A stretch of 64,000 nt of DNA from Janthinobacterium sp. TB1-E2 (GTDB lineage Bacteria > Pseudomonadota > Gammaproteobacteria > Burkholderiales > Burkholderiaceae_D), in the NCBI RefSeq assembly GCF_036885605.1, contig NZ_CP142523.1:5084001-5148000 (forward strand), written 5' to 3'. Of the stretch, positions 44,907-53,547 are shown piece after piece. How positions within the stretch are numbered: the first letter of the stretch is position 1; every line of letters begins with the position of its first letter. The translations under genes were made by a program, and so were the position numbers. A model generated the notes under the pieces. That model searched no databases. It was not told where the DNA came from and worked only from the letters and a program-made list of their open reading frames with translations.

Positions 44907-46394
44907 TCAGCCAAACAAGCCATGCAAAAACCAGCGCGGCGCGGCGTCTTCTCCGCAGCCGGCGATGCGTTCGCGGTAGACCCAGTAATGGGCGTGGTCG
45001 AGGCCTTCGGCAATGAAATAATCGCGCGCCTGCGACTGGCCCCACCAGCCCGCTTCGATGCGTTCGGCAACGGACACCATTTTCAAGGGCGAGCCATAAA
45101 ACGGCCGGTGCTCGCGCATCAGCAGGGCGATGGGCTGGGCCAGCAGCCAGCCGGGGCGGGGCATGCCGGGCAAGCCTGGCGGCAAGTCAGGCTGCGCGTT
45201 TTTTGCGCCGGCCTTGGCCGGCAGCGGCAGCCACTGGTTGGCCGCTTCGGGGCGGTAATCGGCGCGCGGCGCGGCCTGCAAGACATTGTCCGTGCCCAGG
45301 CGCGCCACCAGCAATTCCAGCAGGCGCTGGCGTTCCTGCGGCGTGCCGCCCGGCTCGGGAAACAGGCTGTCGCTGGGCGGCGCCATCGGCTGCACCTGCA
45401 GCGCTTCCAGGGTGAGGCCGATCACGGGCGCGTCCAGCGCCAGCTGCGCCAGGCGCTCCTTGAGCAGGCGCACCAGGTGCTCGTCGCGCCACACGGCCTC
45501 GCCCAGCGCCAGGTCGATGACGGTGGGCGGGCGCGCCACCCTGCCCCGTTCGTGCGCCAGCAGCAATTGAATGCGCTCGACGGCAAATTGCCGCGCGCAC
45601 AGCCAGCCCGTCATTTGCTGCAGCAGGCGGCGCGCGCCAAACAGCAGCGCGTCCGCGTGCTCCACGCGGTCGAACAATTCCAGGCTGGCGCGGAACGTGG
45701 GCGGCGCTTCGAGCCACACGAACAATTCCGTGCTGTGGCCATGCGCATCGTCGAGCATATCCAGCAAGGCTGCGCCGCAACGGCGCTGCAAGCCGGGCCG
45801 GGGCAAGTGGCGCAGTTGCCCCAGAGTGCGGCAGCCGATGCCCTCGAACCACTCGAGGTAGGGGCGCGCGGGCGGCAGCAAGGCGCACGGCAGGCCGTCG
45901 AGGCGGCGGGTGAGGCTCTCCATGCCCAGCACGCGGCGCCGGCGCATAGCGGCGCGCGCCAGCAGCCAGGCGCCGCGCGCCGTGGGTGCGCACGACAACT
46001 GGGCCGTGTAGCCGAGCGCGCGCAAGCTGGCCTCGATGTGCCGGCACAGGGCACGCACGCCGCCGAACAGGCGCAGGCTGGCGCCCGCATCGACGAGCAG
46101 GGTCGCTTCCTCGCCTTGCGCCACCAGCGGCGAATATTGCAGCAGCGCCAGCGCCACCGCTTGCAGGGCTTGCGCTTCCAGTTCAGGCGAGCGCTCGTGC
46201 AGGCGCACCTGCGGCGCCAGCATCAGCGCACCGGCGCGGCGCATGCCCGGCTTGATGCCGGCCGCCCGCGCCAGCGGCGACACGGCCATCACTTGCTCCT
46301 GCTCCAGCACTACGCCCAGGCTGTCAGCCGACCAGCGCGGGCAAAACACTTCGAGCGGGAGCCGGGGCAGGCACAGGCCGATCCAGAGTCGCAT
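44907..46394 (-). CDS. imuB: ImuB, catalytically inactive Y-family polymerase-like subunit
   Basis: 495 residues from the ATG at 46394 (MRLWIGLCLPRLPLEVF); the 595-codon frame to 46694 is rejected because it lies inside imuA in another frame. The DinB-like fold is recognisable (IKPGMRRAGALMLAP, LLVDAGASLRLFGG, GIGCRTLGQLRHLPRPGL). The N-terminal segment lacks the catalytic Asp of active Y-family polymerases, as in ImuB. ImuB bridges the beta clamp, ImuA and DnaE2 in the mutasome. It overlaps imuA by 71 bases, implying coupled translation. Confidence 0.92.
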   Translation of the reverse strand: MRLWIGLCLPRLPLEVFCPRWSADSLGVVLEQEQVMAVSPLARAAGIKPGMRRAGALMLAPQVRLHERSPELEAQALQAVALALLQYSPLVAQGEEATLLVDAGASLRLFGGVRALCRHIEASLRALGYTAQLSCAPTARGAWLLARAAMRRRRVLGMESLTRRLDGLPCALLPPARPYLEWFEGIGCRTLGQLRHLPRPGLQRRCGAALLDMLDDAHGHSTELFVWLEAPPTFRASLELFDRVEHADALLFGARRLLQQMTGWLCARQFAVERIQLLLAHERGRVARPPTVIDLALGEAVWRDEHLVRLLKERLAQLALDAPVIGLTLEALQVQPMAPPSDSLFPEPGGTPQERQRLLELLVARLGTDNVLQAAPRADYRPEAANQWLPLPAKAGAKNAQPDLPPGLPGMPRPGWLLAQPIALLMREHRPFYGSPLKMVSVAERIEAGWWGQSQARDYFIAEGLDHAHYWVYRERIAGCGEDAAPRWFLHGLFG

Positions 46395-47037
46395 GGCGTC
46401 GCAATAATGAAGGAGGTTGCAGGGGCAGGAACAGGGGCGCGTCGCGCTGCGGTCCCCGGCGCTTGATGAAGCCGATCTCGATGCCGCCGGCAGCCGGGCG
46501 CACGGACAGGCGCAGCGGCGCCGGCGACGCATCCTGCGCGCCGTGCAGCGGGCGCAGCATGCAGAACAGGGTGTTGCCGCTTTGCGCGGCCAGGTGCAGG
46601 CGGCGCAGGCTGTCGGCGCGCACGTGCGGCTGCCAGAACAGCAAGGCGCCGCAGGTACCGCTGCGCAAGATGTTTTCCGCCGCCCACAAGGCATCCTTGC
46701 TGCCGGCGCTTTTGAGCCACAGCAGTTGCGACGGCGCCAGTCCCTGCGCGGCCAGGGCCAGTGCCTGCGGCGGATGGGGCGGCTGCAACAGCACGATGGG
46801 CAAGCCCGGCAGTTGCGCCAGCGCGGGGGCCAGCAGCCGCAATTCGCCGCTGCCCGGCTGCTGCACCAGCAGATCGATCAGGCTGCCGCTGGGCCAGCCG
46901 CCGCCGGGCAGCTGCGCGGACAGGGCGGCAAAGCCCGTGTCCAGGCAGCGCGTGGCGCCCTGCCCCAGCTGCGATGCACGCCACAAGGACGGGTGCAAGG
47001 CTTCCGGCGAGGCCATCAATTGAGAATGTTGCATCAT
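46324..47037 (-). CDS. imuA: ImuA, RecA-like mutasome accessory protein
   Basis: 237 residues. RecA/SulA-like fold: LPGGGWPSGSLIDLLVQQPGSGELRLL at about 45-71 stands where the Walker A would be but has GSGE in place of GKT, as usual in ImuA. LLWLKSAGSKDALWAAENIL and the C-terminal KRRG segment also match. It interacts with RecA and ImuB during SOS mutagenesis. A consensus LexA box lies 18 bases upstream of the ATG at 47037. Confidence 0.9.
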   Translation of the reverse strand: MMQHSQLMASPEALHPSLWRASQLGQGATRCLDTGFAALSAQLPGGGWPSGSLIDLLVQQPGSGELRLLAPALAQLPGLPIVLLQPPHPPQALALAAQGLAPSQLLWLKSAGSKDALWAAENILRSGTCGALLFWQPHVRADSLRRLHLAAQSGNTLFCMLRPLHGAQDASPAPLRLSVRPAAGGIEIGFIKRRGPQRDAPLFLPLQPPSLLRRHATLDRPVPAPAPARSVLPALVG

Positions 47038-47055
47038 TGGATAGATAGATGAATA

Positions 47056-47071
47056 CTGTATGCATATACAG
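47056..47071 (-). promoter_or_regulatory. LexA (SOS) box upstream of imuA-imuB
   Basis: CTGTATGCATATACAG fits CTGT-N8-ACAG exactly and is fully palindromic in its outer eight bases. It lies 18 bases from imuA and 169 bases from the divergent antiporter start. Confidence 0.9.
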
Positions 47072-47240
47072 TACTATCCAGCTCCACTTTTGGCAAGGTT
47101 TATCTGACTGCCGCTACCGCCGGGGCCGCTCCGCCATGTCCGAAAAACCCCGTTTTCGGCATCGATTGCTGTACCATAAGCACTCTCCTTACCGGTTGGC
47201 AACGTACCAGCCGGCTTCCTCCGTCCATAAGGAAACGCAT

Positions 47241-48506
47241 TTGACCACCATCCAAATCATCAGCGCCATCGTCTTCGGCCTTGCGCTCATCCACACCTTT
47301 GCCGCCAAGTCGTTTGAAACCTTGTCGCGGCGCCATCCCCGCCATGCGGGCTTGCTGCACTTGCTGGGCGAAGTGGAAGTCGTGTTCGGCTTCTGGGCCT
47401 TTATCCTGATCCTCATCATGGCCTTTGTCTCGGGCAGCGATGCGGCCATCGAGTATGCCGAGTCGCGCCATTACACGGAGCCCCTGTTCGTCTTTGTCGT
47501 CATGGTCGTGGCCGCCTCGCGCCCTGTGCTCGACGCCGTGCAGCGCCTGTTGAAAAGCGTGGCGCGCGTGATGCCGCTGCGCACGGAACTGGGCCTCGTC
47601 TGGCTGGGCCTCGCGCTCGTGCCCCTGACGGGCTCATTGATCACGGAACCGGCCGCCATGACCCTGGCCGCGCTGATGCTGGCGCCGCAAATCTTCCGCC
47701 CGGGCATCCCTGAATGGCTGAAATACGGCGCGCTGGGCGTGCTCTTCGTCAACGTTTCCATCGGTGGTACCCTGACCTCGTACGCGGCGCCGCCCGTGCT
47801 GATGGTGGCCACCACGTGGAACTGGGATAGCGCCTACATGGCCAGCCATTTCGGCTGGAAGGCCGCCATCGCCGTGCTCGTCAACGCCACGGGCGTGAGC
47901 ATTCTGCTGCGCAAATACCTGCACAGCAACACTTCCGACATCAAGCCGAAGGCCGGCGAGGTGGAAGCGCCAAAAGTGCCGCTGGCCGTCAGCCTCGTGC
48001 ACATGATCGTGCTGGCCGGCGTGGTGACCCTGGCGCACCATCCCGTGCTGTTCATCGGCCTGTTCCTGTTCTTCCTCGGCTTCGTGCAGGCGTACGAACG
48101 CTATCAAAGCCCGCTGATCCTCAAGGAAGGCTTGCTGGTCGGCTTCTTCCTGGGCGGCCTGGTGGTACTGGGCGGCATGCAGCAATGGTGGCTGCAACCC
48201 ATCGTTTCAAGCCTGAAGCCGCTGGCCCTGTTCTTCGGCGCCCTGGGCTTGACGGCCATTACCGACAATGCGGCCCTCACTTACCTCGGTTCGCTGATCG
48301 TCGGCATGACGGATGAAGCGAAATACATGCTGATGGCCGGCGCCGTGGCCGGTGGAGGCCTGACCGTCATCGCCAATGCGCCGAACCCGGCCGGCGTGGC
48401 CCTGCTGCGCCGCGGCTTCAAGGATGAATCGATCGGCGCCGTCGGCCTGCTGGCCGGCGCCCTGCTGCCGACGGCCGTGGCGGCCTTGGCCTTCCTCGCT
48501 TTGTAA
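47241..48506 (+). CDS. Putative Na+/H+ antiporter (PF07399-type membrane protein)
   Basis: 421 residues from the TTG at 47241, chosen because AAGGA lies eight bases upstream; an ATG at 47136 would add 35 polar residues. About eleven hydrophobic segments. Distinctive stretches are LHLLGEVEVVFGFWAFILILIMAF, GSLITEPAAMTLAALMLAP, GGTLTSYAAPPVLMVA and ITDNAALTYLGSLI. The last recalls the Asp-Asn pairs of ion-transporter proteins. The transported ion is inferred from the family name and is not shown by sequence. Confidence 0.82.
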   Translation: MTTIQIISAIVFGLALIHTFAAKSFETLSRRHPRHAGLLHLLGEVEVVFGFWAFILILIMAFVSGSDAAIEYAESRHYTEPLFVFVVMVVAASRPVLDAVQRLLKSVARVMPLRTELGLVWLGLALVPLTGSLITEPAAMTLAALMLAPQIFRPGIPEWLKYGALGVLFVNVSIGGTLTSYAAPPVLMVATTWNWDSAYMASHFGWKAAIAVLVNATGVSILLRKYLHSNTSDIKPKAGEVEAPKVPLAVSLVHMIVLAGVVTLAHHPVLFIGLFLFFLGFVQAYERYQSPLILKEGLLVGFFLGGLVVLGGMQQWWLQPIVSSLKPLALFFGALGLTAITDNAALTYLGSLIVGMTDEAKYMLMAGAVAGGGLTVIANAPNPAGVALLRRGFKDESIGAVGLLAGALLPTAVAALAFLAL

Positions 48507-48516
48507 CGCTACTCAC

Positions 48517-48537
48517 GGGGCGGCTGCCGGCCGCCCC
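48517..48537. terminator. GC-rich hairpin between convergent genes
   Basis: GGGGCGGC/GCCGCCCC stem with a five-base loop between the antiporter stop and the glycosyltransferase-GNAT stop. No T-run, so it may only stall polymerase or protect mRNA ends. Confidence 0.45.
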
Positions 48538-48558
48538 CGCTTCCCTCAGTTTCCCGCC

Positions 48559-50592
48559 TCAGTTACCCTCATACACGAGGAAATGCAGCCGGTCATAGAA
48601 CAGGCTGTAGGCATAGTCGAACGTGCCCACGCTGCGAAAACCCTTGTGCAGATACACTTGCAGCGCTTCGCTCTTTTCCCACACCGTCAAGGTGATGCGC
48701 GCGCAGCCCTTGCGGCTGGCCAGGTCGCGGATTTCATGGAACATCTGCCTGAATAAACCCTGGCCCCGGTATTTCTCGTCGATGGCCAGGCTGCTGACGA
48801 AACAGTCGTCGGCACGCGCATGCGCGAGCACGAAGGCGTCATACGCATCGTCGAGCGCCTTCATGTCGTCGCGGTAATAGGAGACGGCGCCGCAGGCCTG
48901 GAACTCGTCCATCGTCGCGGCCGTGAAAAAGCCGATGAAACGCCCGTCCTCGTCATGCAGGCCGTGGATGTGCGCCAGATACGGGTCGATGTTTTGCCGC
49001 CGCTGCAATTCGACGAATTGCAGATTCAATTTATTACCGAACGAGCAGTATTCGAGATAGCTGGTGGCAAACAGCAGCTTCGCCATGCGGTTCTTCGTCT
49101 CGTCATCCAGCAGTTCGCCCGGCACCAGCGTGAGCGGCGCATGCGACAGCAGGTCCGCCTGCGCCTCGTCACCTGGCGGGGCGGCATCGCTGGCGGCCGG
49201 CATGCGGCTGCCGTGGCGGCCGACGGTCGGGCGCCAGAAAGCACCGGCGGCAATATGCTGCGAACGGTGGGCCAGCAGGTAGCGGCAAAAGACGGTATTC
49301 ACGCGGTCGAGCTGCGGGTCGTCCGACAGCACCGAGTAATAGTGAAAATGGTCGATGTCGGCCCGCAGCTGAGCCGCATAGGCCATACGCGGCACTTCCT
49401 CGATATCGAACACATCGACGATGTCGGGCAGGATCAAAGGATCGTCAAGCTGCCAGCCGATCTCGTCGAGCCGCGCCACGCAACGCGCATACGCGCGCCG
49501 TTCCTCGTCGCTCAAGGGAATGTGCATGTCGGTAATGATATCGTCCAGCAGGCGCATGCCGCGGATGCCGCCCGCCACTGCTTCCCGCGCGCCGTCATAC
49601 AGCACGCAATAGCGCTGATAGAACTCGGCATGGCTGAGCACGGTCACGCCCAGGTTCTTCTTCCATTCCGCATAGAACTGGCCAAACAGCCGCGCCTCGA
49701 ATTGCGGGCAGGAACGGGGAATCTGCGCGTCGATGCCCGCATAGGCGAGGTTCACATTGCGCTGGATCACGCGCAGCGCGGCATCGTTCTTCTTGGCGAT
49801 CAGCATGCCCGTTTCATCGAGAAACAGATTCATCCAGCTGACATGCCGGCGCTCTTCGCTGCCATCCTCCTTGCGCTGGAAATAATCGGGCACTTCCGGC
49901 TTCATCAGGAAAATCGTCGCCGGATTATGCGGGATCGTATCGACATCCATATACAGGCCCCCGTATTCGCACATGATGAGGATGCGGAAATAATCGGACA
50001 AGGTGGCGAAGTAGCGCTGCGTATGCAAGGTATCGAGGGTGTCGAAGCGGGCGGGCGCGAAATCGAGCGCCAGCGCGCGCAGCGAGTTGATGTGCAGGGT
50101 CGTGCCGCCGATCGCGTAGCGGCCTATCGTGTAGCGCCCGGCGCCGCCCGTGGGGCTGAAGCGCTCGTCATTGCACAGCTGCTGCGCATCCCATACCCAC
50201 AGGATGGAGACATATGGCGCGCCGCCGTTGCGCCGCACCTCTTCCAGCGCCGCGCCCCACTGCCCGATCGCTTCGGCCGCAATGGCCGGCAGCGGTCCGC
50301 CCATCCAGATGCGGTGCAGGTAGCGCTCGTCGTCGCCAAGCGCGCGCGTGGGGATGCAGCTGAGCGAAGAGCAGCTTGCCGCGTTGAAATGGTTGAAGTT
50401 CAGGGCGACGAAGCTGCGCAGGGCCGCGATGCCCGCCTGGTGCTCGACGGCCAGTTGCTCCAGGTCGCTGCCGGCCGGCCGGACATCGGCCAGGGTGATG
50501 TAATCGAGTTTCAGCCGGTTGATGCGGAACTCGTATTCGAGGTTGAAAATCTTTGCTTGATCGTGTTTCGAGGCCAGGTCATCTATTTTCAT
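48559..50592 (-). CDS. DXD glycosyltransferase (GT32/GT44, TcdA/B-like) fused to a GNAT domain
   Basis: 677 residues. The N-terminal two-thirds is a sugar-transferase fold: RYLHRIWMGGPLP at about 90-102, FATLSDYFRILIMCEYGG at 195-212 and GLYMDVD with the metal-binding DVD at 216-218. This is the SDxxR...GGxYxDxD pattern of GT32 enzymes and of large clostridial toxin glucosyltransferases. The last 100 or so residues are a GNAT domain (SSLAIDEKYRGQGLFRQMFHEIRDLA, then LQVYLHKGFRSVGTF). No signal peptide. It follows the MFS exporter gene by 83 bases on the same strand. I infer production of a sugar- and acyl-modified small molecule or protein; the substrate is unknown. Confidence 0.82.
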   Translation of the reverse strand: MKIDDLASKHDQAKIFNLEYEFRINRLKLDYITLADVRPAGSDLEQLAVEHQAGIAALRSFVALNFNHFNAASCSSLSCIPTRALGDDERYLHRIWMGGPLPAIAAEAIGQWGAALEEVRRNGGAPYVSILWVWDAQQLCNDERFSPTGGAGRYTIGRYAIGGTTLHINSLRALALDFAPARFDTLDTLHTQRYFATLSDYFRILIMCEYGGLYMDVDTIPHNPATIFLMKPEVPDYFQRKEDGSEERRHVSWMNLFLDETGMLIAKKNDAALRVIQRNVNLAYAGIDAQIPRSCPQFEARLFGQFYAEWKKNLGVTVLSHAEFYQRYCVLYDGAREAVAGGIRGMRLLDDIITDMHIPLSDEERRAYARCVARLDEIGWQLDDPLILPDIVDVFDIEEVPRMAYAAQLRADIDHFHYYSVLSDDPQLDRVNTVFCRYLLAHRSQHIAAGAFWRPTVGRHGSRMPAASDAAPPGDEAQADLLSHAPLTLVPGELLDDETKNRMAKLLFATSYLEYCSFGNKLNLQFVELQRRQNIDPYLAHIHGLHDEDGRFIGFFTAATMDEFQACGAVSYYRDDMKALDDAYDAFVLAHARADDCFVSSLAIDEKYRGQGLFRQMFHEIRDLASRKGCARITLTVWEKSEALQVYLHKGFRSVGTFDYAYSLFYDRLHFLVYEGN

Positions 50593-50675
50593 GGGCGCAC
50601 CATTTTCCGCAGGAGAGTGTCAATAAACTTCGCAGGAGGTAAAGCAAGGTCGAGAACAAGCGCATCGTTGCGCCA

Positions 50676-51890
50676 TCAGTGCCGGGCCAGCCGCACCCCG
50701 CTTTCCCGGCGCCCCGCCATGCCCCGCGTAAACAGCAGCAGGCAGGCCGTGATGGCCACGATGACGGGAATATTGAGCAGCGCATACGTTTCCAGCGCAT
50801 AGCCGAAGCGCTGGCACAGCACGTTGTACAGCTGCAGCCAGGCGGACAGATAAATGCAGTACAGCAAGCTCATGGCGGCCGTCGTCAAGGTCATCGCCTC
50901 CTTGCTGGCCGTGATCGCGCTGCGTATCAGCGCGCCGTTGAACAGGCCGAAACCGATGGAATAGACAAACATGCAGGCGGCAAACACGTCGACGTGATGG
51001 CGGCCCGCGCCGGCACCCAGCATGCCGGCGGCCGCGATCAGCCCGCCCAGGCGCAGCAGGGAGACGAGGGGGAAATCCTGGCGCAGGCGCTGGATGGCGA
51101 TGCTGCTGAGGACAAAGCCCGACAAGATTACGCATTGCAGGGCGATATACGTGGCGTAGGACGCGCCCATTTCCTGCAGCACGAAGATGGGCGAAAAGCC
51201 GATCCAGGCCGTCAGAGGCACGGTGGCCAGCCCGGCCGTGAACATGCCGAACATGAAGCGGCCATTGCTGAAAATGGCCGCGTAGCTGCGCATGATGGCG
51301 GCCAGGTCCGGGCGCGTGGTCTTGGGGACCGCGCGCGGCATGGTCTTGAACAGGCCCAGCAAGGACAGCAGCGCCAGCAGAGCCGACAGGAAAAAGACGT
51401 AGCGCCAGTCCAGCCGGCTGATGATGGCGCTGCCGAGGATGGGGCCGGCCAGGGGTGCGAGGATGGTGGTGCTCGACAAAATGCTACTCAGCTTGACGGC
51501 CGCCATGTCATCGAACAGTTCATGGATCATGGCATAGCCGACGAAGATGAAGCAGCAGCCCATGCCCTGGATGAAACGCACGGCGAGAAATTGCTCGATC
51601 GAGGCGGTCAATGGCACGGCCAAGGTGGCCAGCAAGAACAAGGTATTGCCGGCCAACACCAGCTTGCGCTTGCCGATGCAGTCAGCCAGGGGCCCCAGGA
51701 AAATCTGCAGCGAGCTGCCGCCCAGCAGATACAGGCTCAGGGACAGGGGGACGAACTTTTTTCCCGCCTGGAACTCCTCGACGATGCCCAGCATCGCCGG
51801 CATGATCATGTCGTTCGACAGATAGATGTTGAGCTCAAAGACGAGAAAAAACGCAAAAAACCACAGCAACTGCTTCGACTTGATGGACAT
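50676..51890 (-). CDS. MFS transporter, Bcr/CflA-MdfA-like exporter
   Basis: 404 residues, twelve predicted membrane helices. Helix 1 carries NIYLSNDMIMPAM, with the acidic residues seen in MdfA-like drug/H+ antiporters. The cytoplasmic loop 2-3 motif is GPLADCIGKRKLVLAG, and helix 5 has the antiporter motif LAPLAGPILGSAI. The family exports drugs and metabolites. It is first in a two-gene run with the glycosyltransferase-GNAT gene, so its cargo may be that enzyme's product. Confidence 0.87.
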   Translation of the reverse strand: MSIKSKQLLWFFAFFLVFELNIYLSNDMIMPAMLGIVEEFQAGKKFVPLSLSLYLLGGSSLQIFLGPLADCIGKRKLVLAGNTLFLLATLAVPLTASIEQFLAVRFIQGMGCCFIFVGYAMIHELFDDMAAVKLSSILSSTTILAPLAGPILGSAIISRLDWRYVFFLSALLALLSLLGLFKTMPRAVPKTTRPDLAAIMRSYAAIFSNGRFMFGMFTAGLATVPLTAWIGFSPIFVLQEMGASYATYIALQCVILSGFVLSSIAIQRLRQDFPLVSLLRLGGLIAAAGMLGAGAGRHHVDVFAACMFVYSIGFGLFNGALIRSAITASKEAMTLTTAAMSLLYCIYLSAWLQLYNVLCQRFGYALETYALLNIPVIVAITACLLLFTRGMAGRRESGVRLARH

Positions 51891-51976
51891 GGCGCGTTCC
51901 GTAACGTGGGTGGCTGCCGTCAGTGCGTATCAGCCGTCGGGGCATGGGACGGCGGACACGGCTTCACACTGAAAAC

Positions 51977-51995
51977 GTGTACCAATTGTATACCA
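51977..51995 (-). promoter_or_regulatory. Direct repeats of GTRTACCA upstream of the MFS gene
   Basis: GTGTACCA at 51977 and GTATACCA at 51988, one helical turn (11 bp) apart, about 87 bases upstream of the MFS start. The arrangement suggests a repressor or activator site. No regulator gene is adjacent. Confidence 0.4.
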
Positions 51996-52028
51996 GTTAG
52001 TATTTTTAACGCCTGTTTTTGTGATTTT

Positions 52029-52080
52029 TAAATACCGCAGCAATACCACTTGAGTGAAATACATGGTACTGCGGTATTTA
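52029..52080. repeat. 12-bp perfect inverted repeat in the MFS/esterase intergenic region
   Basis: TAAATACCGCAG and CTGCGGTATTTA, separated by 28 bases that contain a smaller ATACC/GGTA pair. It is AT-richer than its surroundings. The gap 51891-52198 otherwise holds the GTRTACCA repeats and the presumed MFS promoter. The esterase gene ends at its far side, so this hairpin may terminate that transcript or form an operator. Confidence 0.5.
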
Positions 52081-52198
52081 GAATTCAGGCTGAAAAGGGC
52101 ACGGCCAGCGTGCCGGCGCGCTGGCCGCGGCCCTGCGGGGAAAGGGAGAACGATGCGTACCAGTGCCAGCGCACCGTTGCGGCGCGCGGCACGCTGGT

Positions 52199-53398
52199 TT
52201 AGCGGCGGCGGTGGCTGGCGAAGAAATCGAGCAGCATCTTGCTGGCGTCGGGCTTGGCCTTGTCGTTGAACGGCAGGCTGGCGTCGCCGCCGCTCCACGC
52301 ATGCTCGAGGTGCTCGACCTGCGCCACGCGCAGCAGCACATCCTTGCCCACCTGATAATCGTGCAGCGCATACGCATGGGCTGGATTGCGCCCGCCCGCC
52401 GCGCCGCCAGGCAGGCGCTGCGCCGTCACCACGGTATCGAACGGCAAGCGGTTGACGCGCACGCTCTGGCGCACCAGCTGCGTCTGGTTAATGGGCCGCA
52501 CCACCTTGTCGGCCAGCCCTTGCAGCAGGATGGTGGGCAGGCGAGGAAACGCGGGCTGACGCGCCAGTACTTCATCGATGGCCACGTCGGCGCGGGCGGC
52601 AGCGCCATGCTGCATCACGCCCAGCGCGCCGATCAGATTATGCCCGGCGCCAAAGACGGGTCCGGAATGCAGGCCCAGCGCCGCGAACAGATGGGGATGG
52701 TTCAGGGCCACGATATGCGCCATGCCGGCGCCGGCGGAAATGCCGCAGATATAGATGCGCGCGCGGTCGATCGCATAGCGGGCCGCCACCTGCTCGATGG
52801 CGCCCACGATCAGGCGCACGTCGCCGCCGCCCTCCTGCGTCAGCTTGTCGTACCACTTCCAGCAGCGGCGCGCATGCGAGCGCAGCGATTGCTGCGGATA
52901 CAGCACGGCGTAGCCCTTGCGCTCGGCCAGGCGGTTCATGCGCGTGCCATCGGCAAACTGCGTGGCGCTCTGCTCGCAGCCGTGCAGCATCACCAGCAAC
53001 GGCCGGCCCCGGCTGCGCATGGCGACGCTCGGCGCCTTCTCGGGAAGGTAGAGGAAATACGGCAGGCGCCGGCCCGGCATCTGCCCCAGTTCCGGCAGCG
53101 GCGCATAGTGGGCGGCCAGCCACTTGCCCGGCGGGGGCGCCGTTCGCTTGCGCACGCGCGGTGGCGACAGGGGCGTGGCAAAGGGCGCCAGCGAGGGTAC
53201 GGCGTCGCTGGCGGGCCTGGCGCGCGGCGTCGCCTTGGCCTTGACCATGGTCTTGACCACGGGCTTGCTGCGGGGTTTGGCCTTGGGCTTGGCTGGCACG
53301 GGCCCGAACAGCACCTTGGCCAGCTTGGTCGCCGTGCGCTGCTGCGCCTTACCGGCGCGCAATAGCCCGCGCAGCCATTTGGTGGCGGGCTTTACCAT
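52199..53398 (-). CDS. PHB-depolymerase-family esterase
   Basis: 399 residues from the ATG at 53398 (MVKPATKWLRGLLRAG). Longer in-frame starts at 53452 (ATG), 53494 (ATG) and 53533 (GTG) exist, but codon use upstream is less typical and none has a Shine-Dalgarno. After a basic Lys/Pro-rich N-terminal region (about 1-110), the esterase domain has LPYFLYLPEK and LLVMLHGCEQSATQFADGTRM (oxyanion region). The nucleophile elbow is CGISAGAGM, with an LLQGLADKVV acid-site region and a VEHLEHAWSGG His. Relatives act on short-chain PHA or feruloyl esters. There is no signal peptide, so an intracellular role is likely. The start may be coupled to a leader ORF. Confidence 0.82.
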   Translation of the reverse strand: MVKPATKWLRGLLRAGKAQQRTATKLAKVLFGPVPAKPKAKPRSKPVVKTMVKAKATPRARPASDAVPSLAPFATPLSPPRVRKRTAPPPGKWLAAHYAPLPELGQMPGRRLPYFLYLPEKAPSVAMRSRGRPLLVMLHGCEQSATQFADGTRMNRLAERKGYAVLYPQQSLRSHARRCWKWYDKLTQEGGGDVRLIVGAIEQVAARYAIDRARIYICGISAGAGMAHIVALNHPHLFAALGLHSGPVFGAGHNLIGALGVMQHGAAARADVAIDEVLARQPAFPRLPTILLQGLADKVVRPINQTQLVRQSVRVNRLPFDTVVTAQRLPGGAAGGRNPAHAYALHDYQVGKDVLLRVAQVEHLEHAWSGGDASLPFNDKAKPDASKMLLDFFASHRRR

Positions 53399-53469
53399 GG
53401 CACGCGGCGTGCGTGTCGTTGTGGAGCGTACCGCAAGTTCATCCCATTGCATCGTTGCGTCATCAGCAT
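53392..53469 (-). CDS. Candidate 25-residue leader peptide overlapping the esterase start
   Basis: ATG at 53469 preceded by GGAGGAGG with a six-base gap, the best ribosome-binding site in this region. The 25 codons are in a different frame from the esterase upstream extension. The peptide is basic and rich in Arg (ending QRHARRVPW). Its TAA overlaps the esterase ATG in ATGGTAA, an arrangement that would couple translation of the two. It is unproven; the upstream reading of the esterase frame is the competing explanation. Confidence 0.4.
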   Translation of the reverse strand: MLMTQRCNGMNLRYAPQRHARRVPW

Positions 53470-53547
53470 GTGCGGCCTCCTCCTTGGAACGCATAGAGTA
53501 CCGCAATTGGCTGACAGCACCGTACGTTTGCACACCGATAAAGTGCC

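Noticed and set aside
44907..46694. 595-residue version of imuB
   Set aside because: The first 100 residues lie within imuA in another frame and look like a shadow; MRLWIG at 46394 is the family N-terminus.
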